Positions 25,411-35,100 of a stretch of DNA of 64,000 nt are shown piece after piece; the first letter of the stretch is position 1; each line of letters starts with the position of its first letter. The DNA comes from Pelodera strongyloides (lineage: Eukaryota; Nematoda; Chromadorea; Rhabditida; Rhabditidae). The notes under the pieces were generated by a model. That model was not told the origin of the DNA and searched no databases. It saw only the letters and a program-made list of their open reading frames with translations. Where the stretch lies: the NCBI GenBank assembly GCA_036852015.1, contig JAANDG010000020.1, positions 1 to 64,000 on the forward strand, given 5' to 3'. The position numbers were made by a program, and so were the translations under genes.

Positions 25411-25490
25411 CATTACGATAATGTCCGAACCGGATTTTCTAGTCTATACTTATTTTTGGAACAAAATTATGTGTTATAGTATATGACACG

Positions 25491-25796
25491 TCATAGAGTA
25501 TTTAACTGCTGTTTCGGAAGCACGAAACACCTCAAAAAATCATTCAGGGCGGCTTTCACTTTCCATATAGAAACTCATTGAGCAACTCGCTACAAAAATT
25601 GAAGATCAGGGACCAATTTGAATTAGGACACGTATCAGCTACTTGCATGCGAATATCTGTACTAAATTCAAATTTGTTTTTGTAGCGAGTTTCAAATTGT
25701 GCTTATGTATGGAAAGCGAAAGCCGCTCTGAATGATTTTTGGGCCAGATTCGCCCTGTTTCGGCCTCGCGAAACAGCAGTTAAATACTCTATTATG
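25491..25796. mobile_element. Inverted-repeat element, AGAGTATTTAACTGCTGTTTC ends
   Basis: The left end CATAGAGTATTTAACTGCTG is matched by CAGTTAAATACTCTATTATG on the right. Inner arms also pair (AATCATTCAGGGCGGCTTTC with GAAAGCCGCTCTGAATGATT). A central unpaired stretch follows the pattern of a non-autonomous element. It sits inside the repeat nest next to copy B. Confidence 0.75.
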
Positions 25797-26691
25797 CTTA
25801 GATTCCAAGAAAACGTTAGGGAATGGAGTTCAGATCGCATCTTTGAAAATGTGAAAGTTTGAACGTCGAAGAAAACAAATAACGAGCGAGAAACAGTAGG
25901 AAACCTACATCCAGGCAGCACAGCCGAAAGCGAACCAGTCAAAACCCGTTTAAAAATAGGTAGCTAGCATTCGATTTGACGAAAAGTTTAATACTGATAA
26001 AATCCGAAAACGGACATCCTTTTATCCAAAATCACTTGCAATTTGCAAAAATTCATTAACTATGTAACTTTTACGGTTTCGTTTACACGTTTCAAAACGT
26101 CTATCAAAATTTCAAATGACCTTCCACATTCAGACTACCTAACTATCACTAAACTACAGTTAATTATACGATTGATGCCAAAAAATAGGAATAATTGCCA
26201 CCGATCGATAAACAGAACTTGATTAGAATCGATCGATTAGACCTAGGGTTAACTGAAATCAAAGTAAAAGAAGCAGATAACATACCTACAACCGAGCACT
26301 GGCGCAACTCCTAGAGAAATATTTCGCCAAATTAGAATAACGGTTTATTTATCACAAATTTGCATAATAAATTTGCATAATACGTAATCTGTTGGCTAAC
26401 GCACGTCTGCAAGTCTCACTGACACACGAAAATAGTACGTTTCATCAACTACATATCTATGAAGAGTTGATGAGAAAGTGATGTTTTTTCAATTCTTGTG
26501 TCTATGGTTAGCATGTTCTAGATACAATAAATATACATTGGTGGTTTTGGAGACTTGTATTCCTATGCCTGTGAGTTGAGATTGATTGAATTGCGCGATA
26601 GATACAGCCGTAACTGACCACGAGATCAACATCAGAAATGTATAATGATAATCAATGCACAGCATGATAAATCAAAATCATCATTTCATTG

Positions 26692-26742
26692 TGATGCACA
26701 CCCTGTGGTGTTATTTAATAAATAAATAAATAAATAAAAAAT
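26692..26742 (+). repeat. Retroposon 3' end with (TAAA)n tail
   Basis: GATGCACACC-CTGT-GGTGT hairpin followed by TATTTAATAAATAAATAAAT. Same unit as 16214-16259 and 36841-36881. Confidence 0.65.
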
Positions 26743-26865
26743 GAGGTAAATGAGTAATGTTTCAAAATTCTTATAAAAAAACAACAAAACGTATTTGTTT
26801 TTTGTTGAGCATAAAACTCGATCGAATGCTGTATAGTTGATTAAAAACGAGCATGTGCATTGAGA

Positions 26866-27080
26866 AAACGAAATAATTGCCGAAACCACAGAAAACCCTT
26901 CGTTGACCAAATGGGTTTTACCGAAAAAAACATCTGGTGACTGGCTCGTGACCATTTGGTGACCAGTTGATGACGGTTTTCGATGAAACTTGGTCACCAC
27001 ACCGTCACGAAGTGGTCACCAAATGGGGAAGCCCAAGAAAGAAGTGAACCGTCACCAAAATGGGCTCACCTATTTCCTAT
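26866..27080. repeat. Dispersed repeat, GAAACTTGGTCACCA family
   Basis: Contains AATAATTGCCGAAACC, ATGGGTTTTACCGAAAAAA, GAAACTTGGTCACCA and GTGAACCGTCACC in the order seen at 17355-17540 and 47403-47595. Borders are approximate. Confidence 0.6.
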
Positions 27081-27246
27081 GTGTAGTAATAATTATAAGA
27101 CAAAACAATTCTTTTAAAAGAAACTACACCTTTGTGTAGGCCAGTAACTTTTTTGTTCTTGACAGTTCGCAGCTATTTCTTGTTAACGTATTGAGAATGA
27201 AAAACTCTATCGATGGGTATATAATCCAAAAAAAAAAGGGAGTGCG

Positions 27247-27429
27247 TTAAAGCGAAATACCAGCCGGTTTTTGAAACGCATCTCAAATATCAGCATTATT
27301 ATGCAGTTATGCTAAAAGGGGTCTATTGGGGTCTATTTTTCATTCAAATGTATGCTCATTTGCATATGAAGCTTAGTAAAGCAGGGAGTATTCGATGCGT
27401 TTCAAAAACCGGCCGGTATTTCGCTTTAA
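27247..27429. mobile_element. TTAA-flanked MITE, CCGGCCGGTTTTTGAAACGCAT family
   Basis: Ends TTAAAGCGAAATACCAGCCG and inverted CGGCCGGTATTTCGCTTTAA, with TTAA on both sides. Lies just downstream of the collagen gene. Confidence 0.85.
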
Positions 27430-27598
27430 AGTATAGTTGCCAATTAATTTTTTTATGCAGTAAACCTAGTACCCTTATTTGTTTTCTCTGTTTCATCACA
27501 AAATAAGGCATGTTATCATTTGTGCAATGAAATTTGTTTTTTAGTTCATTATCTGTCGTGCGCTTACGTTCAACAGAACCAAAATCGCTTTACAATAA

Positions 27599-27604
27599 TT
27601 TATT
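27599..27604 (-). terminator. Poly(A) signal of the collagen gene
   Basis: AATAAA on the minus strand about 100 bp after the collagen stop codon. It is the nearest perfect signal that I found. Confidence 0.45.
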
Positions 27605-27704
27605 TTGTTACTCACTGGCGCCCTTGCGAGCACACAGCGCCACAATAATATAAATAACACCATTGACCGCAGATGGTCCTGGCGGGATCGGATTACTATA
27701 GGGT

Positions 27705-29407
27705 TTAGTTTCTGTATCCAGCATCGGCTGATGGTCCGCTGTTGTAGGATCCGCTTTGCACGGGGGCGGACTGACCGCGACGTGGGCAGGGGCAATACTC
27801 GGCGTCCTTTCCGGGCTCTCCCTCCTCTCCGGCCTCTCCAGCCTGTCCGGGAGCTCCGTCCTCTCCCTTGGGTCCACGAGGTCCGCGCTCTCCGGGGGTT
27901 CCCTGAGGTCCGGGTGCTCCCTGAAAGGATTTTTGTTACTTACAGTACATTATTTGTGTTTATGATTATGAATGCTAATTTACAGTATTCTATCAATGCC
28001 GTTTCGTAACTAATAGGCCAGTACCTCCTAGTAAATCAATATTTAGTTTGTAAATGATAAGAAATGTTCACCTGATCTCCCTGGTCTCCCTCGTCTCCGG
28101 TCTCTCCAACAGGTCCCTGCTCTCCCTTTTGTCCGGGGAGTCCGATCTGGTGCTCGACATCCTCTCCGGGCTCTCCCTGAGGTCCCTCCTCTCCGGCGGG
28201 TCCGGGAGGTCCAGTGGGGCCGATCGATCCGGGGAATCCGGGCTGTCCATCGCGTCCGGGCATGGCAGCCTGTCCACGAGCTCCGCGCATACCACGAGGT
28301 CCGGGCTTTCCGGTGGGTCCAGCGGGTCCTGGGGCTCCCTGGGGACAGTTGAAGCATCCATCGTACTGCTGGGTCTGGGCCTGAACCTTCTCTCCGTCCT
28401 TTCCGTCGATTCCGGGCACTCCGGGAATACCGTCGGGTCCTTCATGTCCGGGAGTTCCCTTGGGTCCGGGAGGTCCAGCGGGGCAAGAGTTCTGGGCGTT
28501 GCACTTGCAGTTTCCGTGGTTCTCGGGGGTGGCAGCGGGGGAGCCGTCCTGCCAAAGGGTTTAGTAAATACAAGGTACAATACAAACTACAAACTATGCA
28601 ATATCAAAATGAAAGTTGTATCATACAATGCGTCGACTAGTTAATCGACAATTGGTGTGAATACATTAATATAATTGCATTTACATACCTGGTTGAATCC
28701 TCCTCCGTTGGGGGTGAATGACGGGGGAACTCCAACGGCTCCAGGGACACGTCCTCCGGGTCCAGTGGGTCCCTGGGGTCCGAAGTTGTTGGGTGATCCT
28801 CCCTCGGTGGGTCCTCCTGGGTAGGCCTGGTCTCCTCCTGATGGGAATCCACCATTGGGAGGTGCTCCTCCTCCGTTGTATGGGGGAGCAGCGGCTCCGT
28901 ATCCTCCGTATCCGGACTGTCTCTTGGAACGGGGCATGCGGGACAGGTCACGCCACAGCGAATCGGCTTGCACCTGAAATAATAAAGGAATAAGTAATAT
29001 AATAAAACCCGAAAATGACATTCCTATCTAGTAAAAAAAAGTTGCTATTTAGATAGGACCAACAAGTTTGATTTCTATTCCGTGTCAACAAGGTATACTG
29101 TAACTTGGTATAAACCACAGTACCCCAAGTCCCCATTTTATAAACTACAGTAACGTTAGGGCTCATGCTCTTTAGGGTTCGTTTCATTTCATGACTTAAT
29201 TCGCGATTTTGGTAAATCTCCTACAGTACTTTAATGATTCTATATATTATGGTAAAACTACCGTACCTTGAAGGCATCGATCTCGGCGTCGAGGGTGGCC
29301 CGGATGTCAGAGATCTCAGAGAGGATCATCGGGAAGGCGATCAGGCAGGAGACGAGGGCGAAGGCGCCCAGGGCGACGGCGGCCCCTGAGGCCAACCGAA
29401 CTGACAT
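27705..29407 (-). CDS. Cuticle collagen, SQT-1/ROL-6-like group
   Basis: Nematode exoskeleton collagen, secreted by the hypodermis. Four exons join in frame: 29407-29267, 28973-28689, 28548-28072 and 27920-27705, giving 372 residues. Residues about 6-29 form a hydrophobic N-terminal segment followed by the cuticle-collagen N domain. RSKR at 62-65 is a subtilisin/furin-type cleavage site. A Gly/Pro-rich, non-triple-helical stretch spans about 67-140. Gly-X-Y blocks start near 167 and are interrupted around 195-211. Cysteines lie in three clusters flanking the blocks: C156, C158, C164; C207, C210; C344, C346. The spacing and the DAEYCPCP and GYRN ends recall SQT-1/ROL-6, but the exact orthologue is not settled. 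Glycine codons are almost all GGA, the bias expected of a highly expressed collagen. The ATG is one base after a TTTTCAG acceptor. Confidence 0.95.
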
Positions 29408-30305
29408 TCTGAAAAGATTAGAGATTACAGACTGTCAGAGCAAGGCGAATTACGGTAGATCCTCAGTAAAATATAGAGGTGCTAGACAGTCAGAGAAAGA
29501 CGAATACCCAATTACTGTAACGAACGAATGGTATGGATAAACTATAGTAATCTAAATGTATCATTGAACCCTTGTCCATATTCAATACTAACTGTTAATT
29601 ATTAATAAAGCAAGCTGAACAACGTGAATTCGTTAACCTAGGGAGCCGAAACCTATCTTATTAGAAACTACAATAATAAGGAAAGCGGCAAGCGAAGGAA
29701 TACAAAAGCGCACGATATGCAAATGCACCATTTGATGTTATCTCCACCCGACCATGCCTTATAAGGCAGTGTCAAGGGCGTGGTCGGCTCCCGCAGAAAT
29801 CTGCATACGATAAGGAGAGAGTGCCCTGCTCAAAAGAGAGATTAGACGGTAATACAGCCCATACGGTAGGCCAATGATTTCCCTATAGAGATGAAGGATA
29901 ACTGAGAGACTTTGACGGAAATAGTGATGAAAATAGCAAGAATCAGAGAATCATAGCTACCAAACAATGGTGTCAATAGAGAACATGTTTAGTAGAGACA
30001 CTAGAGATTATTGAGAAATGAATATTAATAATCAGGATATGCAAAGGCCGGGAGCCGGTTTATCAGATCGACTGTGCCACCATAGATCTCAGTGAGTTGA
30101 TTCTTCTAACTGATTAGTGAATGGACACCAGCCAAACATAAGAGAATATCATATGGAACTATGTATGGAAACATTGATTGGACTAAAATAGTTATGTTAA
30201 ATATTAAATATTTGTTGACACATTAAAATGTGTGCATCAATATGATGAAAGATATTCAGCGACAATTGAATGGCCGTAGCTTTAATTACTACGTGTGATG
30301 TTAAT

Positions 30306-30702
30306 TTAAAGGGACAGGCCCATCAAAGTAAACCTATATTTACGATACGTCCATAGTGACTATCAAGCATTTTTATTACAATATATACAAACTAAATTTC
30401 ACATTTATTTGCCATTGAAAACTTTTTTCCGATGCGCTCAGCTCAAATGTATACCGTAAAGCCGCAAATATCCTTGTCGTCAATGCAAATTTATCGTGAA
30501 ATTATAATGCGATTAAAATTTGCATATATAGCTTTGAAATCTGCAGTTTTATGGTATACATATGCGTTGAGCGCATTGGAAAAAAGTTGTCTAGGGCGAA
30601 TAATGGTGAAATTTAGTTTGTATATATTGTAATAAAAATGCTTGATAGTCATTATGAACGTATCGTAAATATAGGTTTATTTTGATGGGCCTGTCCCTTT
30701 AA
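30306..30702. mobile_element. TTAA-flanked MITE, GGGCCCATCAAAATAAACC family
   Basis: Ends TTAAAGGGACAGGCCCATCA and the inverted TGATGGGCCTGTCCCTTTAA. The interior is close to that of 23475-23866 in reverse orientation, so both copies show the same spurious 66-72 codon ORF. Confidence 0.85.
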
Positions 30703-31007
30703 TTATGTGATTACATCAGTTTTCAACCAGCAATGAACGCACCTTGGCAAAGCCTCATTGGTCACGTTATCGCCTCTGCGCAAAGCTATACATTCGGTAT
30801 GCAGTGTAACAGGAATTGTTGTTGTGCCATCAACGTATAGCCATCTCCGAAATGATGGCGAACAAAAGTGAAGGTTTCTGCGAAACATGAACAAGCTTGA
30901 ATTAGCTTGAATACTTCCAACTTCCAAATACATATACTATATGCTTAGTGCCAGTTGGCGGCGAGTAATGATTAAATGTAAGGTACTGAACGGAAAAATC
31001 TCATTGT

Positions 31008-31160
31008 GTGAAAGAGTAACTGTAGTGTGCGCTAGCACTCACGTTACGGACTTATAATTCGAATAAATTGTTCCGCTTCGGACATACGAGAGTGCCGGTG
31101 CGCAAAAAAAAATTTTTCGTATGGAAAGACGCCTCAGACGCCAGCCGTCTGGTAGCCATA
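31008..31160. repeat. Dispersed repeat with GTAACTGTAGTGTGCGCTAGCAC
   Basis: Contains AGAGTAACTGTAGTGTGCGC and CTAGCACTCACGTTACGGAC, which equal one arm of the palindrome at 45830-45942, followed by GACGCCTCAGACGCCAGCCG, related to segments near 22910 and 53249. Confidence 0.5.
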
Positions 31161-31933
31161 TAAATACAACAGTTCGTGAGCTGGCAAAACAATTGGATAA
31201 CAAGAAAAAGATTCAGTGCATAATAGTGCAAATAACATCGTATACAATAAAAAAGGTTGTTTGAACAGTTTAATAAATATGCAAATCCTCAAGCGGAAAC
31301 ACGGATTACTTTTACCCTTTCAAATGGTGAGTATCGGAGAATATGAATGCATTTGTTTCATTGATTTATTCCATTCACTAGATTCTTCTGATAAAATTTG
31401 AATTGAATTTCTATAAAAAATGGTTGCTACCTGTTACCTGTTACTTGTTACATGTTTTATGTTCTTGTTGCTTGTTAATTAAACTTCATTAGCCACATAA
31501 CAAAACAATTTTTAGATGATAAAAATGGGTTGACGCAGAGATACCGGTGATAAGTTACTAACTAAAAGTAAAAAGTGAAACCTACGGCTACGGTACAATA
31601 TTTCCAAAAAAAAACCCACCAAACTAAAGGACAAACTGTTTTATTCAACGAATTTAGAAGTGAAGCTTTAAATTCCCACGTTCTATCTTTTCCTAACAAA
31701 GAGCCCATATAATCTAGAAACAAATTGATTTTCGTCAATAAATAGGCTAACATTCTAACATTTCTCAAATTTTAAACCACATAATGAAATAAGCAGTGCC
31801 TAAAAGTTTGCTTTATTTTATAACTTTGGATTTCCTTATTCCTGGCACACTCCAAGACTCCAAGTGCATAAGCGTATGTATCTATGTGGTATATGTCTGA
31901 GCACATTTGTCCTATCATCCATTCAACAAATAT

Positions 31934-32115
31934 TTAAAGCGAAATACCGGCCGGTTTTTGAAAAACATCGAGTACACCAGCATTCTTATGCAGCTTATGC
32001 AAATGAGCATAAATTAGAATAAAAAATCGAGCTAACTTCGAGCAAATTAGCGTAAATACGTAAGAATTCAGTTTACCACGATGCGTTTCAAAAACCGGCT
32101 GTTACTTCGCTTTAA
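31934..32115. mobile_element. TTAA-flanked MITE upstream of bestrophin
   Basis: Ends TTAAAGCGAAATACCGGCCG and inverted CGGCTGTTACTTCGCTTTAA. The right end is only 14 bp from the presumed trans-splice acceptor of the bestrophin gene, so the element lies in the outron or promoter. Confidence 0.85.
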
Positions 32116-32161
32116 GACTCATTACTTCAGAAATCTAAGTCTCTTCCTCGATGCTTGAACC

Positions 32162-35100
32162 ATGACCATCCACTACAATTTATCCATATCCACCTCGAGG
32201 CCGTGGACATTTTGGAAACTTGTATTCCGTTGGGATGGGTCAGCATGGAAATCGGTACGCTTATTAAGTTTTACTTTATTTTATGCTTCTTTTCAAGATT
32301 CTCAATTAGTTACTCATGTAACTACGAAGAAACAGGACCATGGGAAAATTTTGCTTATGGGGTCTCCAAGATCCTAAAAAAATTGTTTCTCTCAATCCTA
32401 CCATATTTTTTTTGCACAAAACCCGCATCGTGTAGTTCCATAATACGGTAGATTTTCAGCATACTTGGGAACCCCATTACTTTGCTTGTCGTAAGCATAG
32501 CATAGCATAGTATTTAGCTGAAAAATACGTATCTCTGGGATCATAACTAAAGTTGTTCACTGATTTCACAATCAATACCGAGATTTTTTCAGATATGGAT
32601 TCAATATTTAGTTTGGTTGATCCTCTACTTTTGTGTCAGCTTTGCGTATCGGGTGTTCATGACGCCCGAACAGCGAGAGTAAGTTTACTTACTTCAGCCG
32701 AACATTTCGATTTTGAGTTTAGTTTCACACCTGCCTTCCAATTCTTATGTGTATTACCTTTTATTAACAAAAGGTTTCCTAAAATAAATGCGTGCCTAAC
32801 ATACAATGGACAGAACGTCTTAAAACTGTTTAGTTCAGTATATTGCGTTCTACAGATCCAATACGCGAATTGAATGATAATAAAGCTATGCGAGTTGAAG
32901 TTATTGTGTATCATTAGGATTATCGACCCTTTCTTTTGCATGGACCACTGATTTTCTCAATCCACTGCTAACTTTTACAGGATGAAGGATTGATATTGTA
33001 ATGTCTATCTTTTCTTTGTCATTGTAAAGCTTCCCCTTAATTACTTTTGAACTTGCAGGAACTTTGGTGTCCTAGTTGACTACCTAAATGCCCGGATGAA
33101 CTACATGCCTATAAGTTGGATGCTTGGATTTTTCGTGACAGGAGTCCTGGGAAGGTTTTGGTACCTATACAATATCATTGGATGGATGGACAAGTGCGAC
33201 ATTTATGTGTACTTCTAACTTTTTTGACTGGTAGAAAACCCGTCCGGAACGGTCCGGAACGGAACGGTCCGGAATGTTAGATCATAGGAAATTTGCCTCA
33301 TCTCACACATATGCTTTATTAGATCCAATGGGAATTGTGGCAATGATTAACGCGTATCGAGGAAAAATGAAAGCACTAGTGCGGGCCACTCGATACGTAT
33401 AACTAACTATATGTACATCGGTGGTAGAACAACTGCATGATTTTGTTTCAGGAACTACAGTATGCTCTGCACTATGTACTGCATAAATATTTACTACCAA
33501 GACTGCCCAAAGTATCCCTACTATATCATTTAATTAGTACTTTACAGCATTGCGTTGATGGTGGCCATGTACGTGCGAGGCACCGACGAGAGAGCAAGGA
33601 TGTACAGGAGACAGATTGTCAGACACTGTATGCTTACACAGGTATGGAGAGCAAGAGCCGCACATTTTGGTGAATAACATGATCCATCATCTGACATTAT
33701 TCCTCCTATTGCCCTATCCACGTATTCACCAAAATCGGAAGCATGTCTGCATCTCAGTGACTTATATTGCCCCTATTGGGATAACTCCCAGGGAGGATTT
33801 GGAGATTATTATGTACTAGCTGCTTCATACATGCCGGCCACCCGTCGCTAATCGAGAAATGGTCAGCTCTCAAGCGTTCCACAGTCTTTGACCCTCTACC
33901 TATCCTGTGGCCGTATGCACGAACGCACCGGAAGGCTCCCAGCGTCCCAATGGGAGGTGAGAGAAAGAGAGGGATCACACGAATCAGAGGCAAACGTAGA
34001 CATATCCTCCCAACCAGGGAGGTTCCCGCTGTTCGTGCATACGGCCAGTGAAGCTCGTCCGGTATATTAGACGGTATATTAAATAAATAAATTAGCTCCC
34101 CACAAACAAGATTTTTCGTACATAATTTAGCCTACCCTAATTGATACAGAAAACATATCTACATCAGGAGAGAAATAAACTTTTGTGTAGAATATCTGTG
34201 ACAAATAGCTACACTCAGGTCCTCGTCTTTCGTGATCTCTCCGTGAAATGTCGAAAGCGCGTGCCGACTCTTGATACGGTACAGGCGGCTGGTAAGCAGA
34301 GTTATTATTTATCAGATCTACTGTGCCACCATAGATCTGAGTGCATTGATTCTTCTACCTGATAAGTGGATTCTCATCAAACATAAGCAAATGTAACAAG
34401 AAATATGGAAAATCGGTTGGATTGATATTAATTACATTCTGAAAATCAGTGTGCAAACCAATCAAGTAGGAGAGGTATAATGTATAATTAACCATTTGTT
34501 TTAAAATTTCATTTATGATGCTTCAATTAGTACTTACAATACTAAGCATTGATTGAGAAATAACATTACCGTCATAGAGATACAGTAGCTAGCGACACCT
34601 CTTGACTGATGACGTCGTTATTGAATACTGTAATTTATTCAGGTTTCATGTCACAACACGAACGCGACGTTTTCGAGGAAATTCAGTATCGCTATGCCAA
34701 GTACTGGGTCCCATTTCAGTGGGCCTGGGCCCTTTCCTACAATGCTTGGAAAGAGGGTTACATAGAGAGTCCATACTACCAGAAAGTAATTTCGGATGTG
34801 AGCGATTTTGTGATATTTTTCGTGCTTGCACATTCATTGGTAACCATTAATTTTATTGAACAAATACTGATTACCTTACTACGCTGTGTCGTTTTCTATG
34901 TCATGAATGAAACATCAAGGAAAAGTCTATGCAACAAATTAGAAAGTTGTTGGAAACGACGTTTAGAAAAACACGATACATATACCTACGATACCTATAA
35001 TACTACGATCCTATAATAGTAAAGCGCTCCGGAAACACTTCACCAGGGTGAATAGGAATGATATTTAGTTTGTATATATTGTAATAAACACCCTTTGTAT

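Larger units (their letters stand above)
17033..27704. other. 10.7 kb gene-poor, repeat-rich region
   Basis: No ORF here shows a recognisable domain or a convincing exon chain. The region contains several inverted-repeat elements, two 16-bp minisatellites inside two homologous 1-kb blocks, purine tracts, GC-rich islands and tRNA-like remnants, listed separately. The longest ORFs (up to 201 codons at 21332-21937) are by-products of the minisatellites. The phf-5 promoter should lie just above 17033. Confidence 0.65.
29408..32161. other. Divergent intergenic region, collagen / bestrophin
   Basis: The two genes are transcribed away from each other, so both promoters should be here. A GATAAG word at 29809-29814, about 400 bp above the collagen start, matches the site of hypodermal GATA factors, which are known to drive cuticle genes; this is suggestive only. 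Two transposon-like elements (30306-30702 and 31934-32115) and a dispersed segment at 31008-31160 occupy much of the rest. Confidence 0.5.

Noticed and set aside
23545..30632. Nearly identical ORFs of 66-72 codons at 23545-23763 (minus) and 30432-30632 (plus)
   Set aside because: Both lie inside copies of one inverted-repeat MITE; similarity reflects the element, and the peptide resembles no transposase.
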